Assembly (NCBI RefSeq): GCF_033958435.1
Contig: NC_134138.1
Location: forward strand, 179,474,798 to 179,538,797
From: Carettochelys insculpta
Lineage: Eukaryota; Chordata; Testudines; Carettochelyidae
DNA: 64,000 bases
Reading direction: 5' to 3'
The notes under the pieces were generated by a model. That model was given only the letters and a program-made list of their open reading frames with translations. It ran no database searches and was not told the origin of the DNA. Made by a program: the position numbers and the translations under genes. Numbering within the stretch: the first letter of the stretch is position 1; each line of letters starts with the position of its first letter. Below are positions 12,068-21,654 of the stretch, piece after piece.

Positions 12068-12361
12068 GTTGCCAAAGATGATATCAACCTCTTAAAACTA
12101 ACAGATATTGACAAAGAAGAGCTGCTAATCCTGAGTGACCACAAGCCTGGAAAATTTGCCAAAATGCTGTGTGATGCCATGACACTAGATCGCTATCTGA
12201 TTGCCTGGAGTGGCAAGGTGTGCTACCATGGAAGCTGCAATAAGTCGGGCCTGCCTAAAAACCTGGTGCAAAAAATACAGGTGTGCCTGGATGAGGCCTT
12301 CAAGGAGATCTCTAGAAAGGATATGCACTCCATCCCCAGAAATATTAAAATGCTATTCTGA
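12068..12361 (+). pseudogene. Exon-like segment resembling a BEN domain
   Basis: From 12068 to the TGA at 12359-12361 there are 97 open codons. The segment starts immediately after a cttctttag acceptor-like sequence whose own TAG closes the frame upstream, which is what a terminal coding exon looks like. The peptide contains LSDHKPGKFAKML, DRYLIAWSGKVCYHGS and KSGLPKNLVQKI. This pattern (FAxxL, a small-residue loop, then L-P-x-x-L-V-x-x-I) resembles BEN domains, DNA- and protein-interaction modules found in chromatin factors such as NACC1 and BEND proteins. It lies on the transposase strand between the transposase scraps and the Myb gene. A BEN exon is not something I know as a standard Harbinger component, so it may be captured host sequence or an unrecognised element gene. 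The assignment rests on my reading of the pattern only. Confidence 0.45.
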
Positions 12362-12667
12362 GGGGCACAGATCCATAAAAGATCTATACCCATACCTATA
12401 CCTGTACCCACCCAAAACCTGCTTGGTTCTGGGGCCTTGGGGACTGGCATAGAGGGGACCAGCATAGAAAGAACCAGTTCCAGCTCTAGGGCAAAGAGCT
12501 GTGAGCTGTTGGGCAGAACTTCCTCAGGCCTCTGCTAGTTGTCCCCATCCTCCGCTCCATTGGTTTCTTCTTCCTGGCCTCCAGCTCCTCTCGTCTCTCA
12601 CCAGACTCCAGACCAGGGCCTCCACAACTGTTGTAATGAAAAGTGGTCAATGTGGTGGGGTTCCCCC

Positions 12668-12997
12668 TCAAAGAAGCATGTGCCGCTGTTCATAATAGTG
12701 GCAGGTCTGTGGAGATGACCTGGAACACCAGTTGGCTTCCCATGCTCTGTGATAAGCCTGATGGAGTTCTTTCACCTTCACTTGGCATTCCGTAGAGTCC
12801 TGGGAGTAACATCTGGCTATCATCAACTGCAAGACATTATCATATGTGCAGACATTTTTCTTGGACATCCAAAGTCTGCTCACCACTAATTCCTCTCCCC
12901 AGATTTCAAGAAGATACATAATCTCCTGATGGCTCCACGCTGGAGCTCTCTTGCGAGACTGAGAACTACTAGGCAGATTACTACCCTGAGTTCTCAT
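12668..12997 (-). pseudogene. Myb/SANT-like DNA-binding protein fragment of the Harbinger element
   Basis: The frame starts at a Met with SRKRAPAWSHQEIMYLLEIW and continues through VKVKELHQAYHRAWEAN to CHYYEQ. This is the trihelix/Myb_DNA-bind_4 pattern: conserved Trp in W-x-x-x-E and L-x-x-x-W, then the third-helix VKxKELxxAYxxA. The copies at 17.7 kb and 51.5 kb have the same architecture (WTEAELQDLLGLW ... VRSKVKELRQDY). In Harbinger elements this protein helps bring the transposase to the element ends and into the nucleus. The frame ends after the domain. The downstream leucine/glutamine-rich part is out of frame, so the gene is probably broken. Confidence 0.75.
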
Positions 12998-13461
12998 GAA
13001 TGAAGGAGATGGATACTGATGCGATGGCTACCAGTGCAGTGCGATGTGATGGGTAAAGGAGTTTTTTCATTATGGGCACCCTTTAAATTTCCAGGTCTGG
13101 GTGCAGATGAATTCTAATTCAAATTTATGGGCTTCCTGTGACCTCCTTCCTGTGTAGCTGGAAAGCAGTGGAGAAGGAAGTGGCCATATCTGGCAGGTAA
13201 CCACCTCGCTTTGTGGGATACATGTGGGACACTTCTGGAAGCTAGGAAATTTGATTTTAAGACATGGCTCTTCCACACTGGCCTTTATCTGAAATTTTAA
13301 ATTTGAACTTGATGCTACACCAAGCCAGTTCCGATGATATTATGCTATCGACATTAGTGCTCCCTAATTCGAACCAATGGTATTTACAGAGAAGACAGTC
13401 ATGTTGTAATAGCAAGCTAAATGCCTTAAATGCAAATGTTTCTCATAGTGTAGACGTAGCC

Positions 13462-13900
13462 TAAGATCTCTTACTTATGTGGTAACAGATAATTTAGACC
13501 CCATCCTTTTATCTGTGTAGTTGAGATTATGCTTTACAATGTGCATTATTTTGCATTTATAAACACTGAAGTTTATGTATCACTTTGTTTCCCAGTCACC
13601 CCCTTTTATAACTCTTCACAGTCAGCTTTGGACTTAACTATCTTGATAGTTTTGTATCTTCTGCAAATTTTACCACCTCACTGTTCACCCCATTTTTCAG
13701 ATCATTTATGAGCATATTGAATAGGACTGGTCCCAGTATAATCCCCTGAGAGACAACATTATTTACCTCTCTCCTCGTTGAACCTGTTCTGCCTGGCAAC
13801 TCCCATTTATGTGAACCCTCTGGGCCCTGATTGACTGTGCTATGCGGATGCCTTCTAACTGGTCATTCCCTAGGCTGCTTTTAATCCACTCCTTGCTGGT
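13462..13900 (-). mobile_element. CR1 LINE, continuation beyond the Harbinger insertion
   Basis: The minus strand continues the CR1 of 9478-10180. The complement of 'tttgtatcttctgcaaattt' encodes a decayed KFADDTK block (palm catalytic Asp pair), and that of 'agcatattgaataggactgg' encodes the ILFNxLINDL-like block just upstream of it. The copy is heavily mutated, with no long open frame, and its 5' boundary is uncertain. Confidence 0.7.
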
Positions 13901-14953
13901 GTGGGTGAACACCATATCACAAAATTTGAAATTAACTAACTTCCAAGCATTTTTTAAATGAAAAATACATGTCAAATAGAACAATCATTTATAACACCAC
14001 AGTAAGGATTCTTTCATAATCTAGTTGTGTTTGTTTTAATGTAGCGTGGGCAATTTTTTTTAAGACCGTGGTAGGAATGTTTGGGAAATTACTTTTCTTC
14101 CCCTCTCCCCCACACCCCAGAATAAAACTTTTCATTTTCAATTTTCCACTTGATTTTTCTTTTAATTTTCAGGTTTGACAGAAACTTAAGGTATTTCTAC
14201 CAAAATAGAGTTTTCCCAAGTGCATTTCTACTGAGTTTAACATCTATTTTTGTAAAATATTTTGGCAAAAAATTAACTCACTTGTACAGTAAATTACTGT
14301 AAAATCTTTGGCAATGTAACAAAAATATATGAAAAACAGTTACTCAAGAAAAACAACAATATTTTCAGCTCTTGTTTATCACTGTCTTTTGGGTGTGGGA
14401 TTTTCAATAGTGTATATTTTAGAAAATCCTCTTTTTATTTTTGGGAATCTTTAATATTCTTTGAGTTTTTCAAAATGATTATAAAAGTACAGTTCCCATC
14501 ATGGATTAAAAGGCTGCAATGTTTGGTATTACAGGTACTCAGCAGTGATGGGAGCTTGAAGCACAAGATAAATTCCACTGAGAAATCCTGGAGATGCCAC
14601 TGTCAAGGATATTAATGACAGGAACTGCAGAAGGAGCATGGCCAAGGGCTCAGAAGTCATGGTCAGTATCTTAATGCATAAACCCTCTCTAACATAACAA
14701 TGGTCACGTGCAGATTGTTCCTGCTCCAGTGTGATGACATACTACATCAAGTATGTGGTCCAGCTGAAATCTATTGGCAAAATTCATGGTAAGTCTATGT
14801 TCTTTTACTTTCATGGTGATATGTATGTATATGCATAATATCCCATTCCTTTTCCTTTCCAATGTTCTTCTGTCTTCTAGATTCAGTTTAAAGTTAAGCC
14901 TGTGCTCAAGGATTTTGTGGGATTAAGACCTGAGTGGGAATTGTTCGTGTAAT
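13901..14953. other. No gene recognised
   Basis: Strongly AT-rich sequence with no open frame of note and no clear repeat structure. Confidence 0.6.
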
Positions 14954-14954
14954 A

Positions 14955-15239
14955 GGGCTAGTCTTCACTACAGTGCTAAGTCAATCAATACAGCAGGGTC
15001 TATTTATCAGGTCTGGGGAAGACATGCTAAGTCGATGGGAGAACACTCTCCTGTTGCCTTCAGTACTCCACTTCAACAAGAAGCAGAAATTATACCAACA
15101 GAAAAACACCTCTCATCAACTGCTTTTCATGTAGACCTGCTTTAAGTTGATGTAAGTTACATTGTCTTACATTATGTTATTTATATAACTCAATTAAGGT
15201 AGCTTAGTTTGACTTACTCCTTTAGTATACACAAGGCCC
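14955..15239. mobile_element. Miniature inverted-repeat DNA element
   Basis: The left end reads gggctagtcttcactaca and the right end, read on the other strand, gggccttgtgtatactaa. The termini are inverted but diverged. A TA dinucleotide flanks both sides (14953-14954 and 15240-15241). The length of 285 bp and absence of coding sequence fit a MITE. The superfamily (Tc1/mariner by TA, or Harbinger by terminal sequence) is not settled. Confidence 0.5.
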
Positions 15240-16734
15240 TAGAAGGTGGGTGCTGAGCAAAGGACTATCCAAGACATAGTTTTCAGTAAAAACAGCAATG
15301 GGCATTAATAATTCTTCTTCCTTTTCTCCACTTGCCAGAATTTGGCCTTTGCTTTGCAAGGAGATTTTAAAAATTAAAGAAACTCAAAAGAATTCCCAAA
15401 ATGGGAAGTTAAGGCATCTTTGGTAGTTATTTTGTTCATGTGGATGTAATTCAAATAAGGAAAAAAAATTTGAATAAAGTGTAGGAAAGATAAAATAAGG
15501 TTTCCCTTTCTAGTGCATTTTTTTCCAAATTGATGCCTGAAGGGAATTACTTCAGCTCACATATAAATCATTTCAGCATATTGGTTTTATTACTAGCAAC
15601 AGTGCAGCCGTGCGTAGAAGCGCCAGTCATGCACTTGCCTGATCCCAGCCCCAAAGCGCTAACAATTTTTAGTGGCAGTGCCAAGATGGCTGGTAAATCT
15701 TCCACCACAGTATCACAAATACTCTGCTCTGAGACAACAGAAACAAGTACTTGCCCCAGATACATTTTAAATACAATATTCCATATCTCCATGTTTAGTC
15801 AGAAACTGCAGAAAACCCTGGTGTCTAATTTGTCTCAGATAAGTGTGCTGTTTATGACAACCAAAGGCAGTTTTCAAAAATAAAGGGGGAAAAAATCCTT
15901 GCAGAATCAGTGAATGTCAGTCTCTTAAAAATGAAGTGCATTATGGCAAACATAAAAAGCATGGTGTAGTAAGACAAGCTGTAATGAGTTCAATGTGTTA
16001 GTATGCAAGTTATGAAGTATTTCTCTTCTTTAATGCAACATTTTTCATTATCATTAGTCCTTGAGGTGCATGCCAGGCTTTCATTGCTGAATGTAAATGA
16101 TGGAGAGTCTCTAAGAAAGATGGAATCCTGGCTTTTTCCCCCTCCCCTTTGAATTGTTGCACAACACACTTTGGAATGGAGAGAAGTCATTTGTAAAATA
16201 TTTGTGTCACAGACAGGAGTGGAATAGTTTTGCATGACATCAAAAACTAAAGTCTCGTCTATCAAATGTTGATTGAAAAAGAAGTAACGCATAAGCAAAT
16301 TTCTTCTCACAGCAGCTATGCTAGTAGTTTCATAAATTATTACCATTTTAAAAAGAAGATTTAGTGCAATTAAAGGCTTTGACTGGAGAGTTAGATGCAA
16401 AAGAGAAAATCTGTCAGGCTTTTGTAACTGACAAGAGCACATCAGAAAAGCAGGGTGGAATTTTCCCTAGGAAATAGATGCTTCAATTAATATTTAAATG
16501 GAGAGAATTATTTGCATCAAAATGGGAAGGAGGGAACATTTCAAATCCTGCATTAGATAATGAGGCCAATATTTCCAAGCATCTACTGGGACTTCTGTGG
16601 GAGTTGCTAGATACTTCTGGAAATCAGGGATTGTTTTTTAAGGTGCCTAGTTATGGACCTAGCATCTCAAGATTAGCTACACATTTTAAAAAATCTTGCC
16701 ATGGACAAACTGTAAAATATTCTGTTCACTCTCT
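15240..16734. other. No gene recognised
   Basis: There is an open frame of 150 codons on the minus strand (about 15990-16442) and one of 117 codons on the plus strand (about 15530-15883). Neither has a recognisable domain, and neither shows splice signals or amino-acid composition that convinces me. Probably non-coding. Confidence 0.5.
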
Positions 16735-16827
16735 CTGGAGCATCTGGCATTGGCTGCTGTTGGAAGACAGAATACAGAGCTTGGTGGGCCTTTGGTCTGA
16801 CCCAATATGTCTATTTTTATATTCTTC
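16735..16827 (+). mobile_element. CR1 3'-end fragment, plus strand
   Basis: The words 'ggcattggctgctgttggaa', 'ggtctgacccaatatgtcta' and the tail 'tttttatattcttcc' match the CR1 3' untranslated end seen intact at 43010-43113. It is a very short, 5'-truncated copy. Confidence 0.75.
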
Positions 16828-17274
16828 CAGTAAGGAAGTCTGCCACGAAGCAAACGCTTCTCTTAAACAACCATTATAAAGTATCCTCAGTAATGTCCTG
16901 GCTTTTGTTTATATATTTGGAAATCTTTGCATCCATTTTATGAAGTATTCAGAGGGAATTAAATGTCATGTTAATGAGGATAAAGTCATGAACATGAGGA
17001 CAAATTTTAACTAAATAAATTATTTTTGTTGTAAGTAGAACTACAGAGGGAAAATATGCTCCAAACATTGCCATTTTCTACTTTTTTATGGGGGAAGGCA
17101 TGTTTTAAATCAGAAGAGTCAATACAAATTTTTACAAGAATGGAAAAAAAAATGACCAACTTTACTGTTGAAACACATTACACTCTCCGAGCAGATGCCA
17201 TTTCTTAACTTTAATTACCAATTAGTAGGTGATTTTTTTGTGTGTGAGGATTTGACTTTTGCTTATTAAGTCTC
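16828..17274. other. No gene recognised
   Basis: AT-rich DNA directly before the GC-rich Harbinger element. The base composition changes sharply at 17278. Confidence 0.6.
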
Positions 17275-17277
17275 ATG

Positions 17278-17515
17278 AGCCGTGTCTGCACGTGCACGCT
17301 ACTTCGAAGTAGCGGCACTAACTTCAAAATAGCGCCCGTCACGGCTACACGTGTTGGGCGCTATTTCGAAGTTAACTTCGACGTTAGGCGGCGAGACATC
17401 GAAGCTGCTATCCTCATCAGGAGATAGGAATAGCGCCCTACTTGGACGTTCAACGTCGAAGTAGGGACCGTGTAGTCGTTGCGCGTCCTGCAATGTCAAA
17501 ATTGCGGGGTCCTCC
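17278..17515. promoter_or_regulatory. Left subterminal motif cluster of the Harbinger element
   Basis: Within about 240 bp the words tacttcgaagtag, aacttcaaaatag, gctatttcgaagtt, aacttcgacgtt, acatcgaag and caacgtcgaagtag recur in both orientations. The same array lies at 51740-51992 in the other two-gene copy. In related elements the Myb-like protein and transposase bind subterminal repeats, so these are candidate binding sites. That role is an inference. The cluster also lies upstream of the Myb gene start (17713) and may contain its promoter. Confidence 0.5.
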
Positions 17516-17712
17516 ATGGCGGCCATCAGCTGAGGGGTTGAGAGACGCTCTCTCCAGTCCCTCAGCTCAATGGTGGCTGCGTGGAGCGGCCCCTTAAAGG
17601 TCCCCTCCCCTCCCTTCCTGTGCAGGAAGCTGAGGGAACGTGCAGGCAGCAGCCTAGACACGCGGCCAGCCTGCACGTCCCTCAGCCACCCAGAACAGGG
17701 CCAGCACCTGCC

Positions 17713-19774
17713 ATGGCTGCCCGGCAGCCCCCCCAGCGCCCCCAGGAGAGCCCCCCCAAGGGGAGCCAGAGCAGCCAGGCCAGCCAGCCCAGCAGCCAGG
17801 CTGGGAAGTGGCAGCGGGGCCCCTCCTGGACGGAGGCCGAGCTGCAGGACCTGCTGGGGCTCTGGAGCGAGGAGGAGGTGCTCCAGGTAATGGGGAGCAA
17901 GAGACAGAACGCGGATGCGTTCGCTCGGCTGGCCGAGGGCCTGGCCACCTGGGGTCACCCTGCCCGCACTCTTGACCATGTCAGGAGTAAGGTTAAGGAG
18001 CTGCGGCAGGATTACGCCCAAGCCCGGGATGCGGCCAGCCGATCTGGGGCCACCCCTGTCACTTGCCCCTTTTACAGGGAGCTCATGGACATCCTGGGCC
18101 CCCGGCACACCTCCTCCCCTCCGGCCACCCTTGATACCTCGGCCGACAAGCCCCAGCAGGCCCTGCAGCCGGAGTCCGTCCCGGAGGTAAGCCCCGCACC
18201 CCGGGGGCTCACCCTGGAGCCCACCCCCGGGCCATCGCGGCAGGAGGAGGAGGAGGAGGAGGAGGAGGGGGGCTCCTCCTCTGCAGAGTCTGGGCTGCAG
18301 ATCCTCCTCCCGCCCTCCCGGAGCAGCAGCTGGGCGTCCGCCCCCCGGGGATCTCTGGACCGTGGGAGTGGACCGACGGGTATGTACGTCCTCTGGTGTA
18401 CACCCCTGGGGTTGAGGGGCGGGGGTAATAGATATGTGCCCAGGGCCCCCCACATGTCCACATGGCCATGGCCCCAAGGACAGCAGGGCCATGTCCCTCA
18501 CAGCAGTGCATCAGCCCCTGCCCTCCGCCCCCGCATGACAGTGCCATGGCCCATCCCCGGGGCAGGGGGGAGCGGAACCTCAAGGGTCCCCCGGGAGGAG
18601 GGGGTGGGACACCCCGCAGCAGCAGCATGTGATGGAGTGGGGGGAGTGCCAAAGGGAGACTCAGGCTAGATATGAGCAACAAGTTGAATAGCTCCCAGGG
18701 GCAAAGAATGATCCTGGGGCTACAGCTAGCAGGTGACATCTCTGCCCTGAACAAAGAGGAGGGAGGAGCCGAGCTGGCTTGGAATCGGGGCGGGGGCCAC
18801 AGGTAGAGGCTAGGGGAAGGGAGAGCTGGAAGGCAGCCAGCCTGAGGAGGGGGAAAGCCACACCCCAGAGGGGCACCCCTTGGGGTCTTCTCCCCAGGAT
18901 GGGTTGGAAGGACTGTCTCTGACTGCTGTGCGGTCACTCCCGAGAGAAACCAGGCATCTGTGGCCAAAGAAACCTCTCCTGCCAGACCCTGCTGAGTGAA
19001 GTGAGAACCACTCCCGCCAGGGGACGGGGTGCAGTGCAGGGGGACCCCTGAACCCCATCCATACCAGTAGCATCTCCTGGGGACGGGGATGGGGAACCTG
19101 CAGCACAGGGGTGGGGGGACAAGGGTCATGGCTCGGGGCCCACACTAACGCCTGTCTCCATTCTTCTTCCCCCGCTCCTCTCCTGTGTTCCTCAGCTGCA
19201 CCATTGGAAGGACTGGAAGAGAGCGCCGGTGAGGCATCAGTGGTCCCGGAATCCCCTCCAGGGCCATCGCTCCAGGCAAGCCCCTCGGTGGAGGACCGAC
19301 CGGCCCCACGGCGGGCTAGACGGCGGACCCCGCAACAGCACCCGATGGCAACGGACCCCCAGCTGCTGGCCATCCATCGTCGGCAGCTGGAGGTCGCGGA
19401 GCAGCGCCTGCGGGTGGACCAACGCCGCCTGGACCTGCAGGAGCGGGCGCTGGCCTGGCGCCAAGAGGCATGGGGGGCCTACATGGAGACATTCAACCAT
19501 CTTGCGGACTACCTGGCTCCCCCATGCCGCGCCGGCCGCCGCAGCACCCGCCCTGCCTGCTCCACCCGCCGTACCACCTGCTGCTCCGCAAGTCGCCGTC
19601 CCGTCCGCCATCGCCCCGCCACCCACCACCGAGGGCCGGACCGCCGAGGGACACCTGGGGCCAGCTGAGACTCGCCGGTCATATCTTCCGGTCCGCCGGG
19701 CCCCCAGCCAGCCTCGGACAGGGCTGCGGCCGAGGCGGGGCTCCCGGCCGCCCACCCCAAGTGCCGGACTTTAG
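17713..19774 (+). pseudogene. Myb/SANT-like protein gene of the Harbinger element, spliced, frameshifted
   Basis: The start is ATG 17713 (MAARQPPQRP). Exon 1 runs to 18379, followed by a gtatgt donor. Exon 2 begins at 19196 after a pyrimidine-rich tract ending cag. The joint restores an Ala codon (G+CT), so the phase fits exactly. Residues about 35-120 form a trihelix/Myb domain with three spaced tryptophan/hydrophobic positions (WTEAELQDLLGLW, then VRSKVKELRQDYAQA, then CPFYREL). Next come a Pro/Glu-rich linker with a run of Glu and a C-terminal helix rich in Gln, Arg and Leu (LLAIHRRQLEVAEQRLRVD), probably a coiled coil for partner binding. Near 19520 the frame shifts relative to the homologous tail. 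The original frame ends at 19668 and the homologous tail ends at 19774. The family partner role is helping the transposase reach DNA and the nucleus. Confidence 0.8.
18380..19195 (+). other. Intron of the Harbinger Myb/SANT gene
   Basis: The donor GTATGT (18380) and acceptor ctgtgttcctcag (ending at 19195) bound a segment of about 816 bp that is not conserved in frame. The copy on the minus strand at 50-51 kb has a donor with the same gtatgtac context and an acceptor just before the same CTGCACCAT. An upstream GAG|GTAAGC at about 18187 looks like a strong donor, but the other copy has GAGGCC there and reads through, so I did not use it. Confidence 0.7.
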
Positions 19775-20223
19775 GGGCATGGGGCCCGGGACGTGCCCCC
19801 CCCTTGTATATAGTTATATATATGTCCGAAAACAGGATTGTTTTATTGACCCATTTCATTTATATTTGTGCCCCCCCTTTGCCCCGTCCCCCCCATGTAA
19901 ATAGTTCTCCCCTTCCTTATCATCCCTGGTTTTCTTTTTATTGACCAACATCTCCGTTATGTGCAATCCCTTTTATTATTGTTTTATTTGTACAGAATAC
20001 TTTTGTTAGAAGAGGTCTTGTATATAGTTTGTTCTTGTTTTAATTATAGTTAAAAAAAAAAAGTTTTAAAAGAAAAACCAGTTTAAGTTCAGCCACAAGT
20101 GTGTGCTGTCATTTGTCCAGGAAAAGTGGCGGGGGGGGCGTGCAGTTGGGTGCTCCGTGGTGTGGGCGTAGGGGCAGGGAGTGTTGTGGAGGAAGGGGTG
20201 GGCAGTGGGGGGCCTGGCAGAGT
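19775..20223. terminator. Convergent 3' ends with polyadenylation signal for the transposase
   Basis: Between the two converging genes the sequence becomes T-rich. On the minus strand an AATAAA hexamer lies at 19983-19988, and other AATAAA-like words occur nearby (one at about 19936), downstream of the transposase stop. No canonical AATAAA is evident on the plus strand for the Myb gene. The rest of the interval holds no gene. Confidence 0.5.
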
Positions 20224-20775
20224 TCACCCCGCGGCCTCATCATCGAAGTGGGCCCTCAGGGCCTCCCGGACCCGGGTCCCTTCGGGGTCCACCTGGCGAC
20301 TGGGGGCAGCGGGTGGCTACAGGTCGGCCCTGCCAGCCTCCACAGCCCAGCCCTGATAAAAGGTCTCCCCCTTGCTTTCCACCAAATTGTGCAGGGCGCA
20401 GCAGGCACCCACAATCTGGGGGATGTTGTTGGGGCCCGCATCCCGCTGCGGGATGTAGGTCCCCACCTCCAGCCGGCGGCACAGGCCCAAGTTCCGGAAA
20501 ACCCAGGCGTCGTGGGTGCTGCCAGGCGAGCCCACATAAATGTCCTGGAAACGGCCCCGACTGTCCACCAAGGCCTGGAGGACCACAGAATGGTAGCCCT
20601 TGCGATTGATGTAGCGTCCTCCACTGTGATGTGGGGTGCGGATGGGGATGTGAGTCCCATCCAGAGCCCCGAAGTAATTGGGGAACCCCAGCGTGGCAAA
20701 GGCCACGATGGTGGCATCTGGGTCCCCCAGCCTCACGAGCCTGTGGAGGAGCATGGCGTTGATGGCACGCACAAC

Positions 20776-20978
20776 CTGCAGGGAAAGCACATGGGAGAGC
20801 ACCAAGGAGGGGTGAGCAGGGTGTTCGTGGCCCTGCCCTGCCCTCCCCTCCCCTGCTCTGCCCTCCCTTCCCCTGCCCTCCCCCGCCCTCCCCCACCCTG
20901 CCCTCCCCTCCCCTGCCCTGCCCTCCTCTGCCCTGGCCCCCCTCCCCTGCCCTGCCCTCCCCCCGTGGGTCCTCTTAC
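20776..20978 (-). other. Transposase intron with C-rich minisatellite
   Basis: A 203-bp intron with canonical GT and AG ends on the minus strand. It is mostly composed of CCCTGCCCTCCCC-like units on the plus strand, so a minus-strand transcript would carry repeated runs of three to five Gs. The purity of the repeat suggests recent expansion. Confidence 0.75.
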
Positions 20979-21440
20979 CTCCATGAGGACAGCCCCAACG
21001 GTGGCCTTGCCGACACCAAACTGCTGTCCCACAGATTGGTAGCTGTCTGGAGTGGCCAGCTTCCAGACAGCGATGCCGACCCGTTTCTCCACAGGGAGGG
21101 CACGCCACATGGCAGTGTCCTGGTGCCTGAGTGCGGGGGTGAGCCACTGGCACAGCTCCATAAATGTCTGCCGGCTCATCCTGAAGTTCCTGAGCCAGCG
21201 GTCGTCGTCCCACTCCTCAAGCACCAGCCGCTCCCACCAGTCAGTGCTGGTGGGGTAGCTCCACAGGCGGCGGCGTGTGAGGCGGGGGCGGGGGACGGGG
21301 TGCTGCAGAGTTGGGGGTTGAGCCCTGCTGCCCTGGGGGCAGCTCCTCCTCCGGTGTAGCAAGGAGGTGCTCAGCTGCCTCCCGCATGGCATGGATCAGG
21401 GCGAGCCCTGCTCCTGCTGGGAGGGCTGGGTGGACCTCTG

Positions 21441-21471
21441 GCTGCTGCTGCTGCTGCTGCTGCTGCTGGGG
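21441..21471. repeat. (CTG)n / polyglutamine repeat
   Basis: A run of CTG on the plus strand (CAG on the transposase strand) encodes Gln residues directly after Met-Asp-Pro in the transposase. The 48-kb copy has a shorter run at the same place. Confidence 0.9.
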
Positions 21472-21654
21472 GTCCATGCCTGCGTTGCCCGGGGTCTGTG
21501 TGCCTATGGCTCCTCAGACCGCATGCTGTGCAGGCTGAGTGTGTCTGGGAGGGGCCCTTTAAGGGAGCGTCTAGCTGTTGCCCCGGAAGCGCTAGTCCGC
21601 CCTGTGACCCTGTCTGCAGCTGTGCCTGGCATCCCTATTTCTATGTGTGCTACT

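Larger units (their letters stand above)
10181..13461. mobile_element. Harbinger DNA transposon, rearranged two-gene copy
   Basis: This 3281-bp element has inverted termini (ggctacgtctacacta at the left; its complement ends at 13461). It is flanked by the direct repeat TAA (10178-10180, 13462-13464), which fits the TWA preference of PIF/Harbinger elements. It interrupts a CR1. Transposase fragments lie on the plus strand near the left end and a Myb/SANT fragment lies on the minus strand near the right end, the same convergent layout as the copies at 17 and 48 kb. The middle is rearranged: a direct and an inverted duplication of transposase sequence, a tandem duplication near a 22-bp poly(A) run, and an exon-like segment resembling a BEN domain. 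Confidence 0.85.
20224..21477 (-). pseudogene. Harbinger DDE transposase gene, spliced, internally deleted
   Basis: The start is ATG 21477 (MDPQ followed by a Gln run). Exon 1 ends at 20979 (ATGGAG, then gtaagagg); exon 2 starts at 20775 after tttccctgcag, and the frame continues in phase 0. Exon 1 encodes the N-terminal helix-turn-helix part (FRMSRQTFMELCQWL, VGIAVWKLATPDSYQSVGQQ, FGVGKATV), as in HARBI1 relatives. Exon 2 holds the catalytic core: first Asp in GALDGTHIPI, second Asp in GSTHDAWVF. About 80 residues present in the 48-kb copy, including the third acidic position, are missing between TYIPQ and DAGPNNIPQ. There is also a frameshift near 21300 in a G/C run and a CAG-to-TAG stop near 20315. 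The protein would cut and join DNA in the nucleus, but this copy cannot. Confidence 0.85.

Noticed and set aside
15990..16442. A 150-codon minus-strand frame
   Set aside because: No domain, no splice signals that I trust and no repeated copy. Length is compatible with chance at this composition.
18187..18192. GTAAGC as an alternative donor site in the Myb gene
   Set aside because: The second copy has GCCAGC at this place with an open frame through it, and only the downstream GTATGT donor is shared by both copies and gives the correct phase.
17299..18501. A 400-codon open frame on the minus strand, the longest in the window
   Set aside because: It is antisense to the Myb/SANT exon, runs into the element terminus, is low-complexity (Pro/Gly/Leu) and is explained by high GC content. 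The plus-strand frame has the domain and matches two other copies.
18209..19129. A 306-codon open frame on the minus strand
   Set aside because: It crosses the predicted intron of the Myb gene on the opposite strand and has no domain. GC-rich composition explains it.
20820..20970. Regular C-rich units that might suggest a CRISPR-like or satellite array
   Set aside because: The units are short, imperfect and without spacers, and lie inside a well-bounded intron. A CRISPR array is not expected in a vertebrate genome.
20099..21042. Plus-strand frame of 313 codons opposite the transposase
   Set aside because: It is a shadow of the transposase gene and the C-rich intron. The minus-strand reading carries the catalytic motifs.
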